In this document: positions 35,473 to 47,130 of the stretch, piece after piece
Numbering within the stretch: position 1 is the stretch's first letter
Layout: every line of letters begins with the position of its first letter
Assembly (NCBI GenBank): GCA_002812745.2
Contig: NCSJ02000066.1
Coordinates: 96,644 to 160,643, forward strand
Reading direction: 5' to 3'
Length of the DNA: 64,000 nt
From: Scytalidium lignicola
Lineage: Eukaryota > Ascomycota > Leotiomycetes
Notes under the pieces: generated by a model
Seen by the model: only the letters and a program-made list of their open reading frames with translations
Told to the model about the DNA's origin: nothing
Database searches by the model: none
Translations under genes and position numbers: made by a program

Positions 35473-38436
35473 TTATTTCCCTTTCCCATCACCATCAGCC
35501 GTGACATGTTTTGAATCTTCATCTTTCTTAAGCACATCATTCCCCCCTGGTTCTGCGAATATTGCAGCTATAGTAGGTCGCCTCTGGATGCGCTCATAAT
35601 AAGATTTTAAGCTCTTCCGCCCATCTAGTGACCAAGAAACATCTTTCACTATCTCGCTAACAACTGGCCATAATGCCAGATCTGCAACAGTCATCTCTGG
35701 ACCAGCTATGAATTCACCTTCAGCTGCAAGGGTCTCCCATAGATCAAGCTCGTGACGAAAGGCTCTGGCGCAAGAACGAGAGGCGTGCCAACTCTTAATC
35801 AAATTCTCTGTTGCAAAAAGTCGGGAAAATTGTCGAGCGATGGTAGCTTGTGACTTCGGAGGTGCGTTTTCTTTTAGCCTATAATTGGCGTCTAAATATA
35901 AGAGGATTGCAAGATCTCCCTCAACAATGGAATGGCTAGGATCATTATCCACGAGCTTAATGGGGAGAATTTCCGGTACAGCTGGTGTGTCATCGCAGGG
36001 GCTTCCATTCTTCCACTTGAATGGTGGAGAAAGCTTTGCCTCGGCCCATTCCAGGCCATACTCTGCCAGAATCATTTTCACCCTCAGGTCAGAAATTGTG
36101 TCACCGGATAAGAAGAGTTTTCGAGTATTTGAGATATGAAGCACGTCGAAGCCTGCACCGTAGACTTCCTGCCAGTTGAACTCAGTGCTATGGTTCTCCT
36201 TTCCAAAGGCGAAGAGCATCTCCTTAGATTCTTTAGTGTCCCCATTGATAACTGCACAAGCACCTTCCTTTATTTTGCAAGTCGCACCTTGGCCCCAAAT
36301 TTTGGACTGGTCTCTATTGAGGAAAGTTCCAATGAGTCTGAAAGTGAGAGAGATACGTCCACAATCATAAGCCAACTCAGCTTCGGACTTCTCACTAACC
36401 ATTCGCTTGTCCTGTCGAATGGAGTGTAGCCAGCGCATGTTCGTGACTAGACCCATCTTGCAGAGTGAATTGTGAGGGAGTGGTGCTCTATATGACTGTC
36501 GAGGCACTGGTTCAGATCCTTCAGATGCTGCACCATCCTTAAGAGGTTTCTTCGTGCGAAATGTCATGGTTCTCTGAGCCCCAAGACTAACATTGGCGAT
36601 GAATGTGTTCGGCATAATATCTAACGTTTTATCGCTATGCTCGGAGATATAATCCGTCCCACCACGGTAGAACTGGATCAAAACATGGTTGACGGAATGC
36701 CCAAGCCTTTCTTCCACATGCTGTTTGATCAAACGGACTGTGGGAGAGAATGCGTGAAGAGGCGGCGATTCATCAGCTGGGTGACGGTATATTGGTATGC
36801 TGCCATCTTCTGCAATCTCACCCTGAACTGCAACGAGTCGTGGAACCTCGCCACCTTGGTGAGACATTTTCTGCCAGCGGATCTCATCTCTGAGCTTTTC
36901 AAAGATACCTATTTCTACATCGACAGGAAGGAGATTCTCAATGACTGTAGTATCGCCTTCACAAATAGAAACAGGAGCCTTTGATAGTGGCAATTCAAGA
37001 GGTTCAGCGGTGACAGTTGAACCAGCTAATTCTGGTTTCTTTTCATGAGGTGCAGCCATATTTTCTGCCTTGGACTCCTCCTTGCTCTCTTTTTTTACCA
37101 CATCGGTGTCTGCACTAGACATTTCTTTTGTCTTGTTTCCTGCGTCTACTACGTTATTTCTTAGTTGATTACCATATAATAATAACAAATCTTCATATTC
37201 TTCTTGTTCATCAACAACAAGTGAAGCTGGTATCTCTGACTCAGGTTGGAGTTCAGGAGACGCTGCAGCGGGGAGCAAATGCGATTTCTTACAAGCAGAA
37301 GGCGAGTTTCCTGATTTTTCTGCGACCCTTGATTTTTCTGGTTTGTCTCCATCCATCTTTGGCCGCCGCCTCGTTCTAATCTTTGACTTGACTCTTTCTT
37401 TCTGCATCACTCCGTCGGGTCCAATTGACTGTTCTAGCGCTTCTGGCATCTCTGCCTGAGATTCGTTTGGTAATGACTCTCCGTCAATCTTCAATCCAGC
37501 AAAGGAAGACTCCAGTTCTGAATAATCCTGCCTACTGCTGGTAGGTTTCCTCGTACATGGCCGTCCAGTTTTCCCTTTACTTCGGGGCTGGAAACTTTCG
37601 ATAAGTTCGTTGCTTGTAATGACGGCACACCCAGTGAAATCCGTCAGCCTAAGTACCGCTTCGTCGTGCCTTGCTTTGCTCCCATATCCAAGGCAATCCT
37701 CGACCAGAGTTATAGCATATCCGTGACGAGCAGCATCCATTGCAGTGGCAAAAACACTGATATTGGAAAGAGCGCCACATATATAGATCTCGGTGACAAA
37801 CTGGCCGCGCAAGGTCTGCACCAGACTGCCATCTTTGAATGCCGAGTAGTAAGACTTCTGAAATACCATATCATCATTCCCAGCCATGGAAGCCTTGACC
37901 GAGTCACAGAAATCAGCCCCAGGTGAGTCAGGTTCGACGGCTTGTGTGTGTTGCTCGCAAGAGTGGACCGTCAAAAAAGCCTCTTTTCGAGAAGCTTCGT
38001 CTATATTCTCTCCAGTCAACTCTGTTGTTGAGTCACCGTCGGCCTCTAATTCCTTTTCATGCTGCTCAAGAATGCTTGAACGCCGCCTCCGCCAGGAACT
38101 CCTCAGCCGTTTCTGCATGCCTTGTATGACCTCATGATCTGTTATAACATTCTCGCAATCAAACGCGACATCATTCACCGGCCGCGAAGCCTCGAACCGA
38201 CTGCGAATCCAGATTACCTTGCCGGAAGTACGGAACTGATTGGCAAGATTGACGGTGCGCTCAACGAAGGAGGACGGGGATTCCACATGGAGCAGCCCGC
38301 CAGGAGACACGAGATCGTTCTGGAGGTCGAGGACTAGAAGGGCCTGTCGGGTCTGCACGAAGGGCAGAGCCGACTGGTTGATGGTGAACATTTGTGAGAT
38401 GGAACTGGACCTATACCCGCGACAAACACATGGCAA
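35473..38436 (-). CDS. Isochorismatase-like / AlkB dioxygenase / GST-like fusion
   Basis: One intronless frame of 987 codons (972 if the Met at 38391 is used). Residues about 30-285: cysteine-hydrolase (isochorismatase/nicotinamidase) fold with Asp37 in VLDLQND, Lys194 in FQKSYYSAF and the ICGALSNISVFATA strand, where the nucleophilic Cys position is Ser227. An acidic/basic insert occupies about 105-170. Residues 285-500 are low-complexity and disordered. Residues about 505-706: AlkB-type Fe(II)/2-oxoglutarate dioxygenase with NHVLIQFYRGG, H600-x-D602, NVSLGAQRTMTFR, distal His671 (WLHSIRQDKR) and RISLTFR (Arg694, Arg700). Residues about 715-965: a thioredoxin-like then all-helical GST-like region, ending with GPEMTVADLALWPVV and ERIQRRPTIAA. 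The dioxygenase looks active; it most resembles the ALKBH2/3 side of the family. Tail to tail with a RAD51-paralogue-like gene. Confidence 0.85.
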   Translation of the reverse strand: MPCVCRGYRSSSISQMFTINQSALPFVQTRQALLVLDLQNDLVSPGGLLHVESPSSFVERTVNLANQFRTSGKVIWIRSRFEASRPVNDVAFDCENVITDHEVIQGMQKRLRSSWRRRRSSILEQHEKELEADGDSTTELTGENIDEASRKEAFLTVHSCEQHTQAVEPDSPGADFCDSVKASMAGNDDMVFQKSYYSAFKDGSLVQTLRGQFVTEIYICGALSNISVFATAMDAARHGYAITLVEDCLGYGSKARHDEAVLRLTDFTGCAVITSNELIESFQPRSKGKTGRPCTRKPTSSRQDYSELESSFAGLKIDGESLPNESQAEMPEALEQSIGPDGVMQKERVKSKIRTRRRPKMDGDKPEKSRVAEKSGNSPSACKKSHLLPAAASPELQPESEIPASLVVDEQEEYEDLLLLYGNQLRNNVVDAGNKTKEMSSADTDVVKKESKEESKAENMAAPHEKKPELAGSTVTAEPLELPLSKAPVSICEGDTTVIENLLPVDVEIGIFEKLRDEIRWQKMSHQGGEVPRLVAVQGEIAEDGSIPIYRHPADESPPLHAFSPTVRLIKQHVEERLGHSVNHVLIQFYRGGTDYISEHSDKTLDIMPNTFIANVSLGAQRTMTFRTKKPLKDGAASEGSEPVPRQSYRAPLPHNSLCKMGLVTNMRWLHSIRQDKRMVSEKSEAELAYDCGRISLTFRLIGTFLNRDQSKIWGQGATCKIKEGACAVINGDTKESKEMLFAFGKENHSTEFNWQEVYGAGFDVLHISNTRKLFLSGDTISDLRVKMILAEYGLEWAEAKLSPPFKWKNGSPCDDTPAVPEILPIKLVDNDPSHSIVEGDLAILLYLDANYRLKENAPPKSQATIARQFSRLFATENLIKSWHASRSCARAFRHELDLWETLAAEGEFIAGPEMTVADLALWPVVSEIVKDVSWSLDGRKSLKSYYERIQRRPTIAAIFAEPGGNDVLKKDEDSKHVTADGDGKGK

Positions 38437-40326
38437 ACATCAGCACGGGAAAATGATAGCTAGGCAAACACATTACTGTCTGCCACAACAGGTGGAATGG
38501 AATGCCCTTGATATCTTTATCAGAGAGAAAAGGTTAGGATATTCTTAAATGCGGGCAGCCCGCGGCAATCGGCCGTGTTGCGGGACGTGTCGAGAGCAGC
38601 GATCCCGTACTGAACGCAAGCACTTGAATAATTGCTACTCACCAGGCAAAACATGCAGATCAGCCGTGCGACGCAGGTCACAAAACCCGCAAAGCAACAA
38701 CGGTTGGGTGGCTTTCACCGCCGATCAGCGCAGGCCAGCCAAGAGGTGGATGTTGTGATTGTCTGGCGCCCCGAAACAGTGCAGCTCGAGTACAGTTCGA
38801 GCCTGGTCACTTCACGCAGACATATTCATGGCTGAGCAAATGCCGGGGAAGCCATGTTGGAGGAGCAAGGATGCCGGAATAAGTTGCAAGGAGATGTATG
38901 GGATATACTGTAACGGTATGGAATAATAAGGAATAAGTGATCTGATAACGCCTTTTTGCGGCAAGAGGGCTGATGTACCGGAGGAGATCTACCCCGGGAG
39001 AGTAAGCAGCATGGTTTCGAACGGTAGAAGCCGACGACAAGACACACACACTAGCAAGCGTCAATTAATTAGGCCGTTCGGGGTGGACAGACGGTGGAAG
39101 GGCGTAGGGCGGGCACATGGTCGGGGGCGTCGGAGGGGCAGCAGCTCGCCTCGAACACGCCTGGAGCAGCCTAAAATGGGCCTAGAAGCCTGCTAAAACC
39201 GCCTGCTGGCGTGGACTCCCCCCACCTAACACGCCTCTGATCGCACTCTGCAGTAGTGGCCGTGGGGATGCCGCTGGCTAGGACCATGTGGTAATTACCG
39301 TATGGTACTGAAGGAATAAGACGGCAAGACTTTGAGACAGTAAGATATCGTACGGTTTTTTCCTTCTTTTCTTTTCTTTCCACCATCTTCTGGAAGAAGA
39401 CAATTATAAGGAATAATTGGTTATGATTCAACTATGCGATTGCCATTATAATACTTACGCCGTAGTCTTACGGTAACTAGTGATAAGCATTTGCACAAAG
39501 CTCCACCTACTGGTCGTTCTGATTTGCCTGTACGGAACAGAACACGCAACCAATTTGAAGCAGTTATCGTGAGCTTGGCATGCTTATATCACTTAACTAC
39601 CGCTACCTGTGAACCATACAAGACCAAGTCTTCGACTGATTAAGTTATTGGATAACGGTGATACTGTACGTGTGTGCCGAGGTAGGTGCATCGGCGCCCC
39701 AAAAATTCCGATTCCGACGTAACTAATCCGCTAAAGTACTTACGTACGGTGACTACTACATCAGTCTACGAAAGCAAGCAATATATACTCTATCAAATGA
39801 ATCCTCAGTCAGTTTTGCCGTACGTTCCTGATATGATGAGATACTCGTAGTCATCTTCAAATCTCATGCTTCCTATAGCCACATATCCACGTCTAGCTCT
39901 CGCCCTAACTTATTATCGGTCTATGTGGTTGTTCGGGGTCACCTACTCTATTTGCCGGTGCAATACAGTAATCCAACGTACAATAACTTTGCGCCGTAAT
40001 TCCACACATAGAACCAAGTCCTCGAAATTGATAATTTCCATTTCTGTTGTACGGAGTACACTTCTTCAGTTCTTCGGTCCTCTTCAACCCTCTCTACTGT
40101 GATTCAAATCTTTCTCCACCAAAAAATACCCTATCTCTCCAATCAGAATAGCCCCATGGCTTCCCCATATGATTACTGCAATTGCCTCGGCTCGAGGTTC
40201 CTCGCTGTGCTAAGCTTTAACTACCCCAGAAAGTTCAAACACCAAACCACTTCTCCCAAAAAAACATAACAATATAGTAGGAATTTTCATTTTCTCCAAT
40301 TATTCTCTCTCACTTAATTATACATC
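38437..40326. other. 1.9 kb divergent intergenic region
   Basis: Separates the fusion gene (minus) from the enoyl-CoA hydratase (plus). Short frames are not protein-like. Notable for many TACGGT/ACCGTA and GTACGG elements between 39.3 and 40.1 kb, including GTACGGAGTAC at 40049-40059. Confidence 0.4.
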
Positions 40327-41358
40327 ATGGCGCCCACAGCACCCCCAGATGCCTACATCCACCACCTCGTAACCCAGCCCCTCCCATACGTCACGCACGT
40401 GCAAATCAACCGGCCCGCGAAACTCAACGCCTACTTCGAGCCCATGTGGCTAGAGCTAGGTAGGATCTTCAGAGACCTCTCTATTGATCCAGATGTCCGC
40501 GCCATCGTGCTGTCTGGTGCAGGAGAGAAGGCGTTCACGGCGGGATTGGATGTCGAGGCGGCGAGTGCGGAGGGGGGGATATTGAGTGGGCAAAAGGATC
40601 TTGATGGAGCGAGGAAGGCGACGATGTTGAGGAGGCATTTAGAAGAGTTTCAGGAGAGTATTTCTGCTATAGAGAAGTGCGAGAAGCGTATGTCCCTTTT
40701 TCCTTCTTCTTCTTCGTCTTTCTTATTTTCCCTCTCTCCTATCTTTCTGTGTCTTATGTTTATTACTATGTTCTTTCTGCCTCATAATTTACCCCAATCT
40801 CCTCGATATCTATAGCAATATAAACTCGCCATATCATTCTAACCCTCACCCTCTCTCCAATTAGCTGTCATATGCGTATTACATGGCTACTCCCTCGGCC
40901 TCGCAATCGACATGTCCACCTCCGCCGACATCCGTCTCTGCGCCAAAAACACCAAATTCGCCGTCAAGGAAGTAGACATCGGTCTCGCCGCCGACATAGG
41001 AACCCTCTCCCGGCTCCCCAAGGTTGTCGGGAACACCTCCTGGGTCAAGGATGTAGCGCTCTCCGCTCGAATCTTTGGCGCTGAAGAAGCCTTCCGCGTG
41101 GGATTCGTCAGCCAGGTATTAGATACCAAGGAGCAGGCTGTGGATACGGCGTTAAAGATGGCGCAGTTGATTGCGTCCAAGAGTCCCGTTGCTGTGCAGG
41201 GCACCAAGGAGCTGTTGAATCATGCGAGGGATCACAGTGTTGCGCAGAGCCTGAGGTACACGGCTATTTGGAACCAGACTATGTTGCAGACGAATGACGT
41301 GCCGGAGGCTCTGATGTCCGGGATTAAAAGGACTAAGCCTACGTTTGCGAAATTGTGA
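40327..41358 (+). CDS. Peroxisomal enoyl-CoA hydratase/isomerase (dienoyl-CoA isomerase type)
   Basis: Crotonase-superfamily enzyme; closest by eye to delta(3,5)-delta(2,4)-dienoyl-CoA isomerase, acting in beta-oxidation of unsaturated fatty acids. Exons 40327-40687 and 40865-41358 give 284 residues. Crotonase features: VTHVQINRPAKLNAYF, oxyanion-hole segments GEKAFTAGLDV and VICVLHGYSLGLAIDMSTSADIR, and the acidic active-site stretch FAVKEVDIGLAADIGTLSRLP. The Asp/Glu in EVDIGLAAD fits the dienoyl isomerase pattern. The protein ends AKL, a variant PTS1, so import into peroxisomes is likely. No N-terminal mitochondrial signal is seen. Confidence 0.9.
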
Positions 41359-41935
41359 TATGGATTTGGTATATTTATCGTTGTATATTCTTTTGAAAGT
41401 CTGGGCCTACTCCTGTGTATTATATAGGAAGAGTTGCTTTGGATAGCAAGTGGGTGGTGTTCTGAGAGATGGTTCTTCAGTGTGATATGAGTCCCAATAT
41501 TTACTTGAACTTCTCTCCTAATGAGAGGTATAAAACTATTAGAGGTATAGACATCTTTCGTCTTTCAAATCAGGAATATATTTCACATCTCTAGATGTTT
41601 GAACTGGCCGGCTTTGAGATCTAATAAAGATATTTTTAGCAAGAATCAACTAAGCTGTCTTCTGTAGTGCATTGCATGATTTAGTTCACGTTCATTCCTA
41701 GGACATTTTTATAATATCTCTGCTCCATTTACCTGCTAGTGGAATATCGGAATCTATCTATCGTACACATCACATCCATTTGCTTATATCCCTTCCTAGC
41801 AGTAGAGCAGCATTCATCCAGCAAGCCAAAAGCCTAACCTGCGATAGCAACTGTATATGACCCGAAAATGCCTCCATAAACTGCAGGAGATTCCCATTGA
41901 GACTACAACAATCTAAAGAGGTTCAGGCCAGCAAT
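41359..41935. other. Convergent 3' region
   Basis: About 580 bp between the stop codons of the enoyl-CoA hydratase and the zinc-knuckle gene. AT-rich; no gene seen. Confidence 0.5.
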
Positions 41936-43904
41936 CTACCATCCAGATGAGACTGGGACTTCATCATAACCAGTAGCGGGGGCAGAGGAAGCGCCGAAAG
42001 CATCATCTGTTCCAGCATTGTCGGTGTTCGCGGCATAGTCATTACCACCAGCATCGGCATAACCTTTGTCCTGATCTTGAGGTCCATCATTGTCTGGTAC
42101 AAATGGCTCCTTGCATCTGACTTTCGTATGTCCCACTACGTATTGTTAGCTTGCAAAACACAAAACTATACTCTGCTTCCTTACTCTGCTTGCAATTCTG
42201 GCACTGAACACGAGAATCTAGGAAGATGTCAGCTAAAAGGTAGATTTATAGCCTCCTTCAACTTACAATCACGAGGCTTGGGGCACTCTTTAGAGGTATG
42301 ACCTTCACCATCGCAGTTGCGGCAGATCAACTTCTTGGGCTCCGTGCAGTCCTTAGAGCGATGACCGGCACCTCCACAGTTGAAGCATGACATGCCACCA
42401 CCACCATCACCTCCAGTAGGACAATCACGGGCGAAGTGACCAGCTAAAACAAGTCAATATCTGAAAATTAAAATAAATGGGTGGTCCATACTTTCACCGC
42501 ATTTCTTGCACTCAACTCCTTCTGCATTACGGGGCTCAGGGCCTGCGGTATTGTATCAGTATTTTCTGAAATAAACGATATAGAAGACAATGTTCTATCA
42601 TACACTCTTTCGCGGAATGACCGGACTGCCTGTTATATAATGTTAGCATGTATCAAACACTAGACAAGGTAGTACTAACTTGCAGTTACGGCAGGCAAAC
42701 TTATCCTCACGAGGGACAGGGCCTAGAATGATCAGCTAGACACACTCCGAAGGATGTCACAAACTCTACTTACAATCACGAACACGATGTCCAACCTCGC
42801 TGCAGTTATAGCACTTGACTGCTGGACGGTCACTGTTCTCGACCTTCTCCTCCTTGCAAAATTTGGCGGTGTGCCCAAGAGCATCACAGTTACCACACTT
42901 GGGCATACCACGGTCAACAGCCTCACCAGCATCATCCAGACGCTCAAGATTCTCCTCAGGGGTTGGCCAACCATCCCTCTCCTTTGGACGCTTGGGTTTG
43001 TTGGAAAGCCGCCAGGAAACCGTATACTTGCGGTCCAGGTTACCTTGAAAGTCCATGTTTGTGTAGGTAGCAGCAAGCTCCTTTTCCAGAGCAATCAAGT
43101 AGATACCGATATCTGAATAACGGAAGGCCTTCTCAAGCTCGACATATGTGCAAGTTGGGGTGCTCTTGATGTACTTGGCAGCCGCGACCTTGACATCATC
43201 GATATCTCCCTCGGCAGCAGCAGCTTTCAGTTCCTCCCAAGCCGCTTCAGGTTCGACATCTTCGATATCGGAACGGTCTATCTTACGGGGGTTCTTACAT
43301 TCCAAGATACTATGGCCTAGAACTAAGTTAGTAAACCCTAATTCCTTAAATAGCCAAATCTCCGAGCCTGACTCACCTTCTTGCTCGCAGTTCTTGCACT
43401 GACGGGGAGGTGCTGTAGGACAGTCGGCAGCACGATGACCTTCCTGCTCACAGAGGCGGCAAGTTCCAGTGAACTCACGAGGAACAGCCTCATTTGGGCA
43501 CTCAGCTTTGTTGTGGCTGAATTAATGTAAGTAACTAATAATGAAGAGCAACAATATCACATTACCCTTCCTGGCCGCAGTTAAAGCAAGCGCGTGGTTT
43601 AGGTGGAGCTGGACACTCAGCCTTAGAATGACTATCTGTGTGGTTACCACTATGACCTTCATGACCATATAGAAAGTACTTACCCCAGCTCACCACAGTT
43701 GAAGCAAGCACCACTGTTGCCGCCTCCACCGTAGTTGCCCGCATCACCATCATCTCCAGTTCCCATACCTTCACCATAGCTACCAGTCTGTTCACCATTT
43801 CCGAAAGTATCACCTCCGCCATAATTATCAGCACCATTGACTGGGTGGTCATCATTGAACGTGGCAGCAAAATCGCCACCTCCAGCAGGAGTGTCCCAAG
43901 ACAT
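41936..43904 (-). CDS. CCHC zinc-knuckle protein with 11 knuckles (CnjB/Byr3-like)
   Basis: Predicted nucleic-acid-binding protein of the CNBP/Byr3/CnjB group. Ten exons (43684-43904, 43566-43631, 43377-43516, 42774-43316, 42680-42722, 42604-42629, 42492-42542, 42267-42443, 42185-42217, 41936-42135) give 499 residues. A Gly/Asp-rich N-terminus precedes eleven CX2CX4HX4C knuckles, among them CFNCGELGHSKAEC, CRLCEQEGHRAADC, CYNCSEVGHRVRDC, CFNCGGAGHRSKDC and CQNCKQMGHTKVRC. Between knuckles 4 and 5 sits a non-repeat region of about 140 residues (WEELKAAAAEGDIDDVKVA...), also found in fungal CnjB-like proteins. The C-terminus is acidic and Gly/Asn-rich. Six introns fall inside knuckles. The intron at 43317-43376 is 60 nt with no in-frame stop, so retention would keep the frame. 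Confidence 0.88.
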
Positions 43905-45591
43905 CTTGGATTCTTGGTGTATGCAATTAGTTTGAATTTGATCTATGTAAATGGCCATGATGTCAGTAGTGCTTAGGCTATCGTGGAACTGAAACAATAT
44001 CAAGATTATTACAAGGAACGGGATAGCAAGGATTGGAAGCACACCAAAACGAGCAAATATTGTAAACTGTAGATGACGTGACAGTGGTCTAAGGTTACAG
44101 CTCTAACCACGATTGGTTTAAATAATTGTGAAAGAATGACTGTCTAACTTGAGACAAGACTTGATGAAGCAGAGGAATTTGCGTGATCGATATAAAGGGG
44201 AGCTTGGAACAGCGTCTGGAAATGAAAAGAGGGCGCTCTCCAAGAAAAAAATAATAGACTTACTTAGTATTCAGGGGAAAGATCAATGGCAACAGGCTTC
44301 GTGGAATTTGACGAAGTCACTATTTATATGACCTGAAAAGAAAGATTGACGTGAAAGTAAAAAAGTAAACTTCAGGAGAAGTAAATGAAGGAAGCATGCA
44401 GTCTTCCATAGAAATATCACTAGTGGTGCCGAGATCACTGCCAGGTTGCCCGCGGCGATTGCCCTAGAGCCTAGATGAACACAATAATTCATACTACTTG
44501 ATACAGGGATTGACAGAAATACTACAACTCTAGAGGAATATTGTAGACTATGTAGATTGGCGTTACAGTTCTTTGGTATGGAGAAATAGGATGGATAGAT
44601 AATGGTAGAACAAAGATAGTGATTGATCTTTCTAAATTCACAATTATGTCTTCATGACAGCCTTAATCTAGAGGAGATTGGAACTAAGTAAATAAATAAA
44701 ATAATAACCGCATTACGATATAGTACTATGGGTGGCATCCATGAGGCTACCAATTGTATAGAGAAACAGAGTTGTGAAAGCCACAACGGAAAGAGGAACA
44801 GCCTCTGAAAAAAGGAAGCTGTGAATGCACGGCATCACGCGTCGGGAAGAATAGAGCTTACTGGTAATATACTAAAAATTCAAGTGGTACTTCACTTACC
44901 ATCTACAACATAGAAAGGGTCTGATACAGTAAGAGGCATAAGATGGAAACCGGAGAATGTGGGAGAGGTAGGCAAGCACGTGACAAGGTAGTTAAATGCG
45001 ATCGCGCAGAAAACATCTATTGTCTCCTTAACATGGGAGTGATTCGATCCTCTCTTATTGGAGCGCCAAAGATGTAAGCTGTGAGATGCTATCATCTTCG
45101 CCGGACCCCTTTTAGGCCACGGGAGAGATCATCCGAAGTGAAATTTTACTTGGAACAAACCCCTCCTCCATACTGCACAGTAGTAATAGCTGCATAGCTT
45201 GCATAGTTACCGTCCCGTGTGTACCTTGGTACTTCTCCCCTCCCCCATTTACCTTGCGATAAGGGCCCTTTCTCGCTGAATTAACTGCTCGAAAAGCCTC
45301 AACTTCCATATTGGCAGCGTGGGAGCCCATGGCACATCTTCGGGACAAACCAATTAGCCGACTGAATGATGTTGCTCCGCACCCGACTCTTTGTCTCTTG
45401 TCACACTATTTTCTTGCACCCCACTATCGTTGCACAAAATGGCGGGGACATCTAAAAGGTAGGTCTATAAGTATCCAGGTAACCCAAAGTTTTTTCTTCT
45501 TCAACAATTGGCTTTTCCAATTACAACCGTTCTCAATATCTCACCCGTTTCTCCCTTTCGTTCTCGATTAAAAACCACTCTTCTATCCAAC
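43905..45591. other. 1.7 kb divergent intergenic region
   Basis: Promoter side of the zinc-knuckle gene and the aldo-keto reductase. Small frames only; pyrimidine-rich tract just before the 45592 ATG. Nothing else recognised. Confidence 0.45.
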
Positions 45592-46775
45592 ATGGCTCCG
45601 CCCGAAGGTCTCCCAAAGATGGAATACAGGTTTCTGGGCCGCTCTGGCCTCCAGGTTTCTGCCATCTCCCTAGGAGGATGGCTCACCTATGGTGGTCACG
45701 TCGAGAATCGTATGGCTATGAAAGCGTCTCGCACAACCATAATCCCCATTGCTAATACCATACAGAGAAAACCTTCGATTGCATGAAGGCAGCATATGAC
45801 GTTGGAATCAACTTCTTCGATTGCGCCGAGGGCTACTCCAATGGAGAATCCGAGCGAGTTATGGGACAAGCCATAAAGAAGTATGGATGGAAGCGCAATG
45901 ATCTTGTTATTTCCACAAAGGTATGGTTTATATCATAACAGCTCCTCCCTTTTCTTCAGAGGTCATTATTATTACATTTCCTTACAAAATTTTGCATGTT
46001 CTAGATCTACTGGGGAAGAGCACATGGCGAGAACCCAGTTAACAACGGCGGTCTCTCAAGAAAACACATCATTGAAGGTGTCAACATGGCTCTTGAGCGA
46101 TTGGGCTTAGACTACGTCGACCTGGTCTTCGCCCACCGTCCAGACCGGTACACACCCATCGAAGAGACCGTCAGGGCCTTCAACTACCTCATCAATAGCG
46201 GCAAGGCCTTCTACTGGGGCACCTCCGAATGGGACGCCGACGAGATCGAGCGGGCGCAGAAGTACGCTGACAAGCTCGGCCTAATCGGCCCCCTTATGGA
46301 ACAGCCACAATATAACATGATCGTTCGCACCAAGGTCGAGAAGGACTTTGAGCGTCTATATAATGAAATTGGCCTTGGACTCACCATCTTCAGCCCATTG
46401 AAAGGTGGTGTCTTGACCGGCAAGTACAACGACGGTATTCCCAAGGATTCCAGATTCGGAAGCAGCGATGATCCTTTCGCCAAGCAGATGAACAAGCGCT
46501 TCGGTGATGAGGACTGGAGGAAGCAAATTGAGACTTGTCAGAAGCTTGAGCCTATTGCTAAGAAGCTCGATACAACTCTTGCAAACCTTGCTATGGCTTG
46601 GGTCCTTAAGAACCCACGGGTCAGCTCCGCCATCACTGGCGCAAGCCGAGTAGAGCAAGTCTATGAGGTCGTGAAGGCCTTCGATGTTGTGAAGAAGCTG
46701 ACTCCTGAGATCATGGAGGAGATTGAGGGTGTCTTGGGCACCAAGCCTACACCACATCAAATGAGCTTCTTCTAA
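45592..46775 (+). CDS. Aldo-keto reductase, voltage-gated K+ channel beta type (AKR6)
   Basis: NADPH-dependent oxidoreductase of the Shaker beta-subunit branch. Exons 45592-45709, 45766-45920 and 46005-46775 give 347 residues. Barrel features in order: YRFLGRSGLQVSAISLGGW, FFDCAEGYSNGESE (catalytic Asp and Tyr), DLVISTKIYWG (catalytic Lys), LDYVDLVFAHRPDRYTPIEETVRA, FYWGTSEWDADEIERA, MEQPQYNMIVR, GLTIFSPLKGGVLTGKYN, and the cofactor-binding SAITGASRVEQVYE near the C-terminus. Fungi have few Shaker-type channels, so a metabolic or redox role is likely. Confidence 0.93.
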
Positions 46776-47130
46776 AGTTAATCAAGTCATACAATTAGAA
46801 AAATATATACTATGTGATTCCCTAATCAATCCGTTTTCTTTAGAGGACTAGAAGTATTTTCCTTTTTGAGTTATATACATGAGGCATTACCTGTGTATAA
46901 TTCTGAACCTCAGGTTTAGCTTAAACAGACCCTGATTTAGTAACACATACATGTCCCTGCCTTCCCTGATCAAATGAAATTGAAATTCACGTTGAACTCC
47001 CCCAAACCTTCCCACCCCTGAACACCATACCCATCATGATCACCAATTTACAATCCTCGTTCATTATGTCCATAAGCCATAGTCTCGTTATCATCCATTA
47101 TGTCCTTCCCAAATACCACATTTCTCATTC
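46776..47130. other. Convergent 3' region
   Basis: About 355 bp between the aldo-keto reductase stop and the stop codon of the next minus-strand gene. AT-rich at the left end. No gene seen. Confidence 0.5.

Noticed and set aside
45030..45110. Possible tRNA because of a GATTCGATCC box-B-like word
   Set aside because: No matching A box at the right distance and no cloverleaf could be formed by eye.
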